Made by a program: the position numbers and the translations under genes. A stretch of DNA of 39,525 nucleotides. Source: REEB76 sp049698775 (GTDB lineage: Bacteria > Pseudomonadota > Gammaproteobacteria > Natronospirales > REEB76). Below are positions 23,663 to 31,227 of the stretch, piece by piece (the stretch's first letter is position 1; each line of letters begins with the position of its first letter). The stretch covers positions 1 through 39,525 of the forward strand of contig JBAVYM010000006.1 of the NCBI GenBank assembly GCA_049698775.1. Direction: 5' to 3'. Under the pieces are notes generated by a model. That model ran no database searches and was not told where the DNA came from. It saw nothing but the letters and a program-made list of their open reading frames with translations.

Positions 23663-23681
23663 GCGTGACGGCGGGTCACGC
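23663..23681 (+). promoter_or_regulatory. Hairpin abutting the hybrid-kinase start codon
   Basis: GCGTGAC (23663-23669) pairs perfectly with GTCACGC (23675-23681) around a GGCGG loop, and the ATG follows immediately at 23682. The only Shine-Dalgarno-like sequence (GGCGGG) lies in the loop and upper stem. Folding should therefore affect initiation. Confidence 0.45.
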
Positions 23682-26462
23682 ATGATCCGCAATTGGAGCA
23701 TCCGCAACCGTGTATTGCTGCTGGCGTTGTTGCCCGTGGTCAGCCTCGGCATCGTACTGAGCGGTTATTTCATCAGCAGCCGGGTACATGATCTCAAGGC
23801 TTCGCAGGCGGCGCTCGGCCATGCCATCGTCAATCAACTGGCGCCAGCCAGTGTCTATGGTTTGCTCACTCACAATGCGCAAGCCCTGCAGGCGCTGGCG
23901 CAGAATGCCACCCAGGAACAGAACGTTGAATTGGTGACCATCGCGGACAACACCGGCCACGTTCTCGCCGCTACCGGCCACTCCATGCCGCAGGGCCGCG
24001 GGTTGATGAGTGACATCGCCCGACGCATCGGCGCCCAGACCGGGTTTGAAGGCGCGCTGATCTTCACCCGCCCCATAACACTGTCGAACGAGCCGATTGA
24101 CGAGTCGAGTGAGGCAACAGGCGTGCACAACACAAACGCCCCACCATCCACGGGGACCGCCAAAGTTCTGGGCAGCGTTACGGTGAGATTGTCCGAAGTG
24201 CGGTTTGCCGAGCGTCAGGCTCAGATCATCGTGAATGGCGGCATCATCCTGTTGATCTGTCTGGCGCTCAGCATTCTGCTGGCCTTGATCATCAGCGGCA
24301 GCGTAGTCAATCCCATCGGACGCATCATCATCATGGTGCGGCGCTTCAGCGCCGGGGATCGCGCCGCACGGGTACTGGAACATTCCGGCGGAGAACTTGG
24401 CCGGCTTGAACAGGGCATCAACCACATGGCGGCCAACTCCCAGCGTTCACAGCATGAACTCCAGGAACAGGTAGACCAGGCGACGGCTGAGCTCCGCGGC
24501 ACGCTGGAGGAAATGGAAATCAAGAGCGTGGAACTGGACCTGTCCCGCAAACGCGCGGTGGAAGCGAGCCAGGTGAAATCGGAGTTCCTGGCCAACATGA
24601 GCCATGAAATCCGCACTCCGATGAATGCAGTGTTGGGCTTCAGTGACCTTCTGACGAAAACACCCCTAAATGACGGCCAGCGTCTGTACCTTGCCACCAT
24701 CCGCCAATCCGCGCAAACCCTGCTGGCCTTGCTGGATAACGTGTTGAATGCCGCGCGGCTCGAAACCGGCGAGCCCAGCATTCAGTTGCGTGCATTCGTG
24801 CTGCGCGATCTGCTCGAGGAAATCGTACAGGTCAACGCCATGGACGCGTATGCCAAGCAGCTTGATCTGGTGCTGCACATTGACGGAGATAGTAGCCAAC
24901 AGCTCCTGGGTGATCGGGTAAAACTCACCCGGGTGTTGAGCAATCTGGTGACGAATGCCATCAAATTCACCGACACCGGCAGCGTTGTCATCCGTTGTCA
25001 CACTCGGCAAAATGGACCAGACAAAGTGGATATGGATATATCCATAAACGATACCGGTATCGGCATTCGTGAGCAGGATCGGCGACGATTGTTTGAACCC
25101 TTCTTCCAGATTGATAGTTCAGCCGATCGGCAACACGGGGGCGCCGGTCTCGGGCTGTACATAACCAAAAGACTGGTTGAACAGATGGGTGGTGCTCTGA
25201 CTCTGACCAGCGCGTTCGGCCACGGCAGTGAATTTCACGTTTCGCTCGCGTTTGCGCGCGACACAACCTCAGCGCTTCCACCGGCGGTTTCCATACCCGC
25301 CGGCCGGCGTCAAACCCTGCTGGTGTACGAACCTCACGCCCAGGCGGCCGAAGCTCTGGTGCTGCGCTTGGCACGCCTCGGCTGGAAAACCCGTCAGGTA
25401 ATCAGTCACGTGGAATTGCAGGAACTGTTGCACGCGCAGAATTTGGGTGGTGTATATGCCGCCGCGCTGTTGTCTCTGAATTATGCCGACATGCGCAAAC
25501 CCGCCTGGCTGGACACGCTGCTGGCAGACGCAGCAGCGGGATTGCCGGCTCTGGCGCTGGTGAACTCCGTGAATGCAGAAGTGCATGCGGATATCAGCCG
25601 GCGTCTCACCGGTCCCTGCCTGCCTAAATCCATCACCGAGGCCGTGCTCGGATCACGCCTGGATGAACTGCTGGGTAACGTGCCGTCCCAAGTTTCTGCC
25701 GAGCCAGCCAGCGATGCCCAGGCTCTGCGCGGAATGAAAGTCATCGTCGCGGACGACAATCGCATCAACCGCTTGCTGGCACGCATCCTCCTGGAAAAAT
25801 ACGGCGCCATCGCCCTGGAAGCGAAGACCGGGCAGGAAATAATGAATCTGATGACGGAACATTCCGTCAACCTGATTTTACTGGACATGCACATGCCCGA
25901 TGAAGACGGCTGGCAGGTGGCAATGCGGCTTAAATCCGCTCAATCCGGACGTGCGGCGATTCCCGTGATCGCTCTGTCGGCCACCCGCAACGAGAAACCC
26001 GCACAAACGCTTGCCGAGCACGGACTGGCTGATTGGCTGACCAAGCCACTGGACGAAATCACGCTGCGCGAAGTTGTATTGAAACATGTCCGGCTCGGGG
26101 CCATGGCGCCGCATGCTATCGGCACCACACCCCCACGCAATCTGAAGACCACGCTTGCGGACCTGCGCCCGCCCATCCGTCAAATGCTGACCGAGGATCT
26201 GCCGGTGCAGTGGCAAGCCATCGAGAGCGCGTGGCAGGATCGTGATTTCCCGCATCTCATGCAGTACGTCCACAAGCTGAATGGCTCGGCGGCGTTCTGC
26301 AGGTTGGTCAATTTACGCGAGCTATGTGAACGCCTGGAAGGCCGGCTGCGGGATAAAAACCATGCCGGCCTGACCGATCTGCTCGCGCAGCTCGGCGGCG
26401 AAGTATGCAATATCTTGACGCAACTTGGTGGCGTCGAACTCAATTCCGCTACGAGCGTTTGA
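23682..26462 (+). CDS. barA: BarA/GacS-type hybrid sensor histidine kinase
   Basis: An inner-membrane tripartite kinase of 926 residues. Helices at ~10-33 and ~183-206 flank a periplasmic sensor; HAMP spans ~207-260. The HisKA domain has the phosphorylated H308 in NMSHEIRTPMN. The ATPase domain has N425 (N-box), D457-T-G (G1) and GAGLGL (487-492, G2). A degenerate receiver (~545-660) lacks the acceptor aspartate. The true receiver has D691-D692, acceptor D735 and K788. The HPt domain carries H864 in YVHKLNGSA. This is the order in BarA/GacS, which acts on UvrY/GacA and the Csr/Rsm small RNAs; those partners are not in the window. The 3' end overlaps acpS by 14 bp. Confidence 0.92.
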   Translation: MIRNWSIRNRVLLLALLPVVSLGIVLSGYFISSRVHDLKASQAALGHAIVNQLAPASVYGLLTHNAQALQALAQNATQEQNVELVTIADNTGHVLAATGHSMPQGRGLMSDIARRIGAQTGFEGALIFTRPITLSNEPIDESSEATGVHNTNAPPSTGTAKVLGSVTVRLSEVRFAERQAQIIVNGGIILLICLALSILLALIISGSVVNPIGRIIIMVRRFSAGDRAARVLEHSGGELGRLEQGINHMAANSQRSQHELQEQVDQATAELRGTLEEMEIKSVELDLSRKRAVEASQVKSEFLANMSHEIRTPMNAVLGFSDLLTKTPLNDGQRLYLATIRQSAQTLLALLDNVLNAARLETGEPSIQLRAFVLRDLLEEIVQVNAMDAYAKQLDLVLHIDGDSSQQLLGDRVKLTRVLSNLVTNAIKFTDTGSVVIRCHTRQNGPDKVDMDISINDTGIGIREQDRRRLFEPFFQIDSSADRQHGGAGLGLYITKRLVEQMGGALTLTSAFGHGSEFHVSLAFARDTTSALPPAVSIPAGRRQTLLVYEPHAQAAEALVLRLARLGWKTRQVISHVELQELLHAQNLGGVYAAALLSLNYADMRKPAWLDTLLADAAAGLPALALVNSVNAEVHADISRRLTGPCLPKSITEAVLGSRLDELLGNVPSQVSAEPASDAQALRGMKVIVADDNRINRLLARILLEKYGAIALEAKTGQEIMNLMTEHSVNLILLDMHMPDEDGWQVAMRLKSAQSGRAAIPVIALSATRNEKPAQTLAEHGLADWLTKPLDEITLREVVLKHVRLGAMAPHAIGTTPPRNLKTTLADLRPPIRQMLTEDLPVQWQAIESAWQDRDFPHLMQYVHKLNGSAAFCRLVNLRELCERLEGRLRDKNHAGLTDLLAQLGGEVCNILTQLGGVELNSATSV

Positions 26463-26832
26463 GAATCACTGCAAATGCGAGCACCAATCCTGCTTCATCG
26501 CTCAGACTGACAAAGGCCTCACCCACTCCCAAGCGTTCGCACAATGCCGCGCCACGGGCTGAAAAAATCACACACGGTTTGCCCCGCGTATCCGGCAGGC
26601 TGCCGGAATCCCTCAACCACATGCCATGGCGAAAGCCGGTGCCGAGAGCCTTGACGACGGCCTCCTTGGCGGCGAAACGCGTGGCCAGGAAACGCACCGG
26701 GTTCCTGCTAAGCCGGAAACCTACCAGCTCCTCGGGCATGAGAATGCGTCGGGCAAAATGCTCACCGAAACGTTCCCATGTCGTGCGCACCCTGGCCACT
26801 TCCACCAGATCGGTACCGATGCCGAAAATCAT
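26449..26832 (-). CDS. acpS: Holo-[acyl-carrier-protein] synthase
   Basis: Transfers 4'-phosphopantetheine from CoA to apo-ACP, needed for fatty acid synthesis. The 127-residue trimer-forming enzyme has IGTDLVEVARV with D8 and RFAAKEAVVKALGTG with E57 at metal- and CoA-binding positions. It overlaps pdxJ by 4 nt, the common pdxJ-acpS arrangement, and is the last gene of the minus-strand run starting at rpoE. Its 3' end overlaps the convergent hybrid kinase by 14 bp, so transcripts from both sides meet here; I see no terminator. Confidence 0.96.
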   Translation of the reverse strand: MIFGIGTDLVEVARVRTTWERFGEHFARRILMPEELVGFRLSRNPVRFLATRFAAKEAVVKALGTGFRHGMWLRDSGSLPDTRGKPCVIFSARGAALCERLGVGEAFVSLSDEAGLVLAFAVILKRS

Positions 26833-27566
26833 GTATCACGTGCTTGTCGTATGAGCCGTTTCATCGCGCACACGGCTTCCGGCAAGCCGGTCATGATGGC
26901 GCGAGCAATGATGCTGTGGCCGATATTGAGTTCGGTAATGACGGGAATGGCCGCCACCGGAATGATATTGTGGTAATGCAGGCCGTGGCCGGCATGCACT
27001 TCGAGTCCCAGTTGTGCCGCGTAGTGTGCCGCTTCCCTTACACGGTGCAGCTCCTGGGCTTGGACATGCTTGTCACCGGCGTCCGCGTAGCGGCCAGTGT
27101 GCAGTTCAACCATCGGCACGCGCAGTAACGCGGCCGCCTCAATCTGCTCCCGATCCGGATCAATGAACAGCGCCACGCGCACGCCCGCATCCATCAATTG
27201 CGCGCAGGCCGGCGCCAGCGATTCATGTTGCGCGCGCACATCCAGGCCGCCTTCCGTGGTGAGTTCCCGACGGTGCTCCGGAACCAGGCAGCAATCCTCC
27301 GGCTGCAAGCGACAGGCAAATTCCAGCATTTCACGGGTGGCGGCCATTTCCAGATTCATCCTGGTTTGCAATACCGTGCGCAGCAGTTGCACGTCCCGCT
27401 CCTGGATATGCCGACGGTCTTCGCGCAAGTGCACGGTAATACTGTCGGCACCGGCATTCTCAGCCAGCCGCGCCGCTTCCACGGGATCGGGATAGCGGGT
27501 GCCGCGCGCCTGCCGCAAGGTGGCGACGTGATCAATGTTGACGCCCAGTTGAACAAATTGGGACAT
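26829..27566 (-). CDS. pdxJ: Pyridoxine 5'-phosphate synthase
   Basis: Condenses 1-deoxyxylulose 5-phosphate with 3-amino-2-oxopropyl phosphate to pyridoxine 5'-phosphate in vitamin B6 synthesis. The 245-residue TIM barrel shows LGVNIDHVATLRQARGT (7-23), VHLREDRRHI, the EHRRELTTEGGLDV phosphate-loop region and the glycine-rich EVHAGHGLHY. A GGAG lies about 12 nt upstream of the ATG. It follows recO after 44 nt and overlaps acpS by 4 nt. Confidence 0.97.
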   Translation of the reverse strand: MSQFVQLGVNIDHVATLRQARGTRYPDPVEAARLAENAGADSITVHLREDRRHIQERDVQLLRTVLQTRMNLEMAATREMLEFACRLQPEDCCLVPEHRRELTTEGGLDVRAQHESLAPACAQLMDAGVRVALFIDPDREQIEAAALLRVPMVELHTGRYADAGDKHVQAQELHRVREAAHYAAQLGLEVHAGHGLHYHNIIPVAAIPVITELNIGHSIIARAIMTGLPEAVCAMKRLIRQARDT

Positions 27567-27610
27567 GCGGCGCGCTCCGTTATGGAGAGAGATTGTGCAT
27601 CAATATCGTC

Positions 27611-28333
27611 TTAAATTCCCGCCTTGCTGAAGGCCCGCATGACCTCGCGGGTCTTGAGCGGCCGCCCACCCAGCAGCCGATCCAGCACGGCCTGCAGTAG
27701 CTGGCGCGTTTCCCGCAACTGCTCGGGATGCTGCAGGTTTTCCGCGGCCAGCGCCATCAGACTGCCGCCGCTGATATGAATCCCAAAGTCATCCGCGGCA
27801 ACGACTCCCACCGGGCCCTGCTCCGGCTCATAGCGATACAGAATGTTTGCTTGCACCGGCAGGCCGCTGGCGGCATCCCGCTCCAAATTCAATCCGTAAC
27901 CCAGGGCCGCCAGCAGATGTTTTTCGAACACGCGCAAAGCCGGGGCCGCGGCGCATGGCAGCCGGCCCAGGGTTTCCGCATAACGATCAAACAAGTCCGG
28001 TTGCGGATCGTGGCGTGGCAGCAGCCGCAGCAAGAGTTCATTCATGTAATAACCGCTCATCAAGGTCCGCCCGGAAAATTGATGCGCCGCACCGGCCGGC
28101 TCCGCACCGATGAGCGTGGCCAGTTCACCACCGCCGGTCCAGGACAGAAGCAGTGGCTGAAATGGCCTCAATACTGCCCGCCACGGCGATTTCGCCCGGC
28201 GCGCGCCGCGCGCGACTGCCCCAAGCCGCCCATGCTCGCGGCTCAGGATTTCCACCACGCGGCTGGTTTCACGCCAGTCATGCTGATGCAGCACATACGC
28301 CGGCATCAACAGCATGCGCCCTGGGTCTTTCAT
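27611..28333 (-). CDS. recO: DNA repair protein RecO
   Basis: Mediates RecA loading on SSB-coated DNA in the RecFOR pathway. The 240-residue protein begins with the OB-fold segment AYVLHQHDWRETSRVVEILSREHGRLGAVARGARR and has LRPFQPLLLSW and the C-terminal helical domain with LLRLLPRHDPQPDLFDRY. It lacks zinc-binding cysteines, as in E. coli RecO. Its ATG overlaps the era stop (ATGA), so it is translationally coupled. An internal ATG six codons in gives MLLMPAYVL and could be the real start. Confidence 0.94.
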   Translation of the reverse strand: MKDPGRMLLMPAYVLHQHDWRETSRVVEILSREHGRLGAVARGARRAKSPWRAVLRPFQPLLLSWTGGGELATLIGAEPAGAAHQFSGRTLMSGYYMNELLLRLLPRHDPQPDLFDRYAETLGRLPCAAAPALRVFEKHLLAALGYGLNLERDAASGLPVQANILYRYEPEQGPVGVVAADDFGIHISGGSLMALAAENLQHPEQLRETRQLLQAVLDRLLGGRPLKTREVMRAFSKAGI

Positions 28334-29250
28334 GTATAACTCAAGCCAAATTCCTTGAGCGCGCGTTCGTCATCGGTCCAGTTGTCGCGGACCTTCACCC
28401 ACAGGCGCAGAAACACTTTGTGTCCGGTCTCGTGCTCAAGTTCCAGCCGCGCGGCCTGGCCGATCTCCTTGAGCTTGCCGCCTTTCCGGCCAATCACGAT
28501 GGCTTTCTGCCCTTCGCGCTCCACCCAGATTATGGCGCCGATATGCAGGATCCCACTTTCAAGTTTGTACTCCTCGACACCAACGGCGAGCGCATACGGC
28601 ACTTCCTGCTCCAATGCCTGCATGAGTTTTTCACGCACGCATTCCGCGGCCTGCGCCGCGCTTTCCTGGTCGGTAAGCTGGCTTTCGGGAAACAGCCTGG
28701 CAGATTCCGGCAGCAGCGCCTTGAGCAGTTTCTCAAGCTGCGCAAGGTTTCCCCGCTTGAGTGCCGAAACCGGCACTATGAACTTGAAATCCGCCTTGGC
28801 CTGAATCGAATCCAGATAAGGCAGCAGTGTCGTGCGGCTGTTCAACTTGTCAATCTTGTTCACCGCCAACCCCAATGGCCGCCCGGATGCTACGCAATTG
28901 GACAGAACATGCCCGTCATCCTGCGTCCAATGTCCGGCTTCCACCACCTGCAACACAACGTCGGCCTCGGCAATGGCATGTGTAGCCGCGCGATTCATGT
29001 GCCGGTTGACAACGTGACGCGCGTCCTGATGCAGGCCGGGAGTGTCCACGAAAATGAATTGGGCATCGCTGACGGTGCGGATGCCAAGAATGCGGCGACG
29101 TGTGGTTTGTGGCTTGGACGTGACGATACTGATCTTGGCACCCACCAGCGCATTCAGAAGCGCTGACTTGCCTACGTTCGGCCGCCCGGCCAGGGCGATG
29201 AAACCGCAGCGGAATGAAGTTTCAGGCACGCCGGAGCTGTTCGAGTGCAT
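28330..29250 (-). CDS. era: GTPase Era
   Basis: A GTPase that binds 16S rRNA and supports 30S maturation. From the ATG at 29250 it has 306 residues (E. coli 301). G1 is GRPNVGKS, G3 VDTPGLH and G4 NKID; the KH domain has IVIGRKGGKLKEIG. The reading frame continues 139 codons upstream, but that part is the rnc coding sequence in another frame. The start at 29250 overlaps rnc by 29 nt; an in-frame GTG at 29229 would overlap by 8 nt and gives a shorter, more typical N-terminus. Neither has a strong ribosome-binding site, so the start is uncertain by 7 codons. Confidence 0.95.
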   Translation of the reverse strand: MHSNSSGVPETSFRCGFIALAGRPNVGKSALLNALVGAKISIVTSKPQTTRRRILGIRTVSDAQFIFVDTPGLHQDARHVVNRHMNRAATHAIAEADVVLQVVEAGHWTQDDGHVLSNCVASGRPLGLAVNKIDKLNSRTTLLPYLDSIQAKADFKFIVPVSALKRGNLAQLEKLLKALLPESARLFPESQLTDQESAAQAAECVREKLMQALEQEVPYALAVGVEEYKLESGILHIGAIIWVEREGQKAIVIGRKGGKLKEIGQAARLELEHETGHKVFLRLWVKVRDNWTDDERALKEFGLSYT

Positions 29251-29899
29251 GCCGTGCAGCGACCTGTTCCGCAACCCGCCGGCTGGCTGCCGTACCCTGG
29301 GCACTGATACCTTGGGCCTCCAACTGACACAGCACATGGAACACCTGCTGATGGGCTTGCCCGGTGATTTTTTCCACGCTGTATACCGGCAACGGCAGCC
29401 CACGAGCTTGCAGAGCTTCCTGCAGCAAGGTTTTGCCATCCTTGAGTGTATCAAGCGCGGGCGGGGCCGCCAGACGTTCAGCGAACAAATGCAGGATAAC
29501 GGCACGCACGCTTTCAAATCCGCCGTCCAGGAAAATCGCTCCCAAGACCGCTTCCAGGGAATCCGCCAGGATGGAATTGCGCCGCTGGCCGCCGCTTTTG
29601 AGCTCTCCGGATCCCAAATGCAGGTACGCACCCAACTCAATGTCCGCGGCCATTGCCGCCAGCGCATCCTGATTCACCAGGCTGGCGCGCAGCCGTGTAA
29701 GTGCACCCTCATCGAGCTCCGCATGCCGTGCGAACAATTCGGCCGAGATCACTGCATTCAACAAGGCATCGCCGAGGAATTCCAGGCGTTCATTATTGTG
29801 AACGCCGGTGCTGCGGTGCGTCAGAGCCTGCGATAAAAGCGGAAGATCATGGAAACGGTAGCCAAGCACCGTTGCCAGGCGTTGCACAGGGACATTCAA
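29222..29899 (-). CDS. rnc: Ribonuclease III
   Basis: Cleaves double-stranded RNA in rRNA maturation and mRNA turnover. The open frame starts at 30331, but the first 144 codons overlap DUF4845 in another frame and do not look like RNase III. A TTG at 29899 gives (M)NVPVQRLATVLGYRFHDLPLLSQAL and a 225-residue enzyme (E. coli 226). The TTG overlaps the DUF4845 stop (TTGA). The signature HNNERLEFLGDALL has E40 and D44; D113 and E116 complete the metal site; the dsRNA-binding domain lies at ~150-225. It is followed by era with an overlap of 8-29 nt. Confidence 0.93.
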   Translation of the reverse strand: MNVPVQRLATVLGYRFHDLPLLSQALTHRSTGVHNNERLEFLGDALLNAVISAELFARHAELDEGALTRLRASLVNQDALAAMAADIELGAYLHLGSGELKSGGQRRNSILADSLEAVLGAIFLDGGFESVRAVILHLFAERLAAPPALDTLKDGKTLLQEALQARGLPLPVYSVEKITGQAHQQVFHVLCQLEAQGISAQGTAASRRVAEQVAARHALEQLRRA

Positions 29900-30282
29900 T
29901 GCGGAGTGGCCCGATAGATCTTGTGGAAATGTGCCAACAAATATACATTGCCGATGAAGCTGGTGCGTGCATCGTAATCCAGCGTGAGGATAAGACCTTC
30001 GCCATTGGGTGATGGAGCCACGGTTACCACTTTCTCCGGAGTCAGGCTCGGATCCTGCACGGCGTTGATTGTGAATCGCATATCCATGCTGTGCAGAATC
30101 TGCTGCGGAGTTTCTCCAACTGTGATGTCCTGAACCGAACTTTGTACGGATGAACTGATATTGTAATATTGCATGTAAAGCGGGAACAAGCTGAAACCAA
30201 ACCAGAAAGCGAACGCAACCAGCGCGATAAGTATGATCCAACTGATGAGAGTCAGACCGGATTGATGACGTTTGCTCTGCAT
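29896..30282 (-). CDS. DUF4845 membrane-anchored protein
   Basis: A 128-residue protein of the DUF4845 family, found between lepB and rnc in many gammaproteobacteria; its function is unknown. One N-terminal helix (~11-35, LISWIILIALVAFAFWFGFSLFPLY) is followed by a periplasmic ~90-residue domain with MDMRFTINAVQ and a C-terminal LDYDARTSFIGNVYLLAHFHK. GGAGAG lies just before the ATG. Its TGA overlaps the rnc TTG start, so rnc translation may depend on it. Confidence 0.88.
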   Translation of the reverse strand: MQSKRHQSGLTLISWIILIALVAFAFWFGFSLFPLYMQYYNISSSVQSSVQDITVGETPQQILHSMDMRFTINAVQDPSLTPEKVVTVAPSPNGEGLILTLDYDARTSFIGNVYLLAHFHKIYRATPH

Positions 30283-30327
30283 GATATCTCTCCAGAATCG
30301 GACGGCAAGTGATTACGGTTGCCAAGC

Positions 30328-31197
30328 TCAATGAATGATATTACCCACGCGGCGCCAGAGCGCGGAATTGTGGAACGCATCCCAGTTCATCCAGACGAAA
30401 AACGCCCTGCCGACGATATTCTTTTCCGGCACAAACCCCCAGTAGCGGCTATCCCAACTGTTATCACGATTGTCCCCCATGACAAAATACTCTCCGGCCG
30501 GCACGGTCCATTCACCTTGCCGATGCGGCTGCCCGTTCATTATAAGAGTGTCATGTACCACATTATCCAGGGTTTCCCGGTGCAATGCAGCGCCCATCAG
30601 ATCGGGCCCTTCATACAAGCCCAGCGCCTGGTCGGGAATCTGCACGCCATTGATATACAGGGTTTCTCCGCGATAGACAATATGGTCGCCCGGCAGACCG
30701 ATAACGCGCTTGATGAAGTCCGTACCCGCTGATTTCCGGATTTCACTTTCGGCGCAGGAGTCATTGCTGGCACAGTAACGGATGGCGGATTGCTCCGGAA
30801 AATGGAACACCATCACATCGCCGCGTTTGGGCTCGCCGATGGGGATAATTTTGGTGTGAATTACCGGCAGGCGCAAACCGTAATCGAACTTGTTGACCAA
30901 AATAAAATCGCCTACCAGCAAGGTCGGCACCATGGATGAGGACGGGATATGGAACGGTTCAACCACAAAGGTCCGCAGCAACAACACGATCAGAAGCACG
31001 GGGAAGAATGATTTTGCATATTCGACCAGAAGCGGATCCCGGTGCTTTTTGGTTGTGGCTTTCTCCGCCGCGTCAGTCAGGTCCGCATCCGGTAACCCGG
31101 GATGTCTTTTCCTGGCGAAGAACAGGGCATCTATCAGCCAGATGAGCCCGGCAACAATGGTTGCCAGCGTCAATATCGCTTCCAAGTCGAAATCCAT
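30328..31197 (-). CDS. lepB: Signal peptidase I
   Basis: Cleaves signal peptides from secreted preproteins at the periplasmic face of the inner membrane. The 289-residue enzyme has two hydrophobic helices (~8-27 and ~63-80), then the active-site serine S88 in IPSSSMVPTLLVGD, the lysine K163 in FIKRVIGLPGDHI and the GDNRDNSWDSRYWGFVP box near the C-terminus. It sits 30 nt after lepA and 46 nt before the DUF4845 gene, in the standard lepA-lepB order. Confidence 0.97.
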   Translation of the reverse strand: MDFDLEAILTLATIVAGLIWLIDALFFARKRHPGLPDADLTDAAEKATTKKHRDPLLVEYAKSFFPVLLIVLLLRTFVVEPFHIPSSSMVPTLLVGDFILVNKFDYGLRLPVIHTKIIPIGEPKRGDVMVFHFPEQSAIRYCASNDSCAESEIRKSAGTDFIKRVIGLPGDHIVYRGETLYINGVQIPDQALGLYEGPDLMGAALHRETLDNVVHDTLIMNGQPHRQGEWTVPAGEYFVMGDNRDNSWDSRYWGFVPEKNIVGRAFFVWMNWDAFHNSALWRRVGNIIH

Positions 31198-31227
31198 GGT
31201 GTCTCTCTCAGAGTCGCTGATTTGTGT

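Noticed and set aside
28153..29166. 337-codon plus-strand frame over era/recO
   Set aside because: Antisense shadow; era and recO are both recognisable.
29251..29667. N-terminal extension of era by 139 codons
   Set aside because: This stretch is rnc in another frame; the GTPase domain starts just after 29250.
29900..30331. N-terminal extension of rnc by 144 codons
   Set aside because: It overlaps DUF4845 in another frame and does not resemble RNase III.
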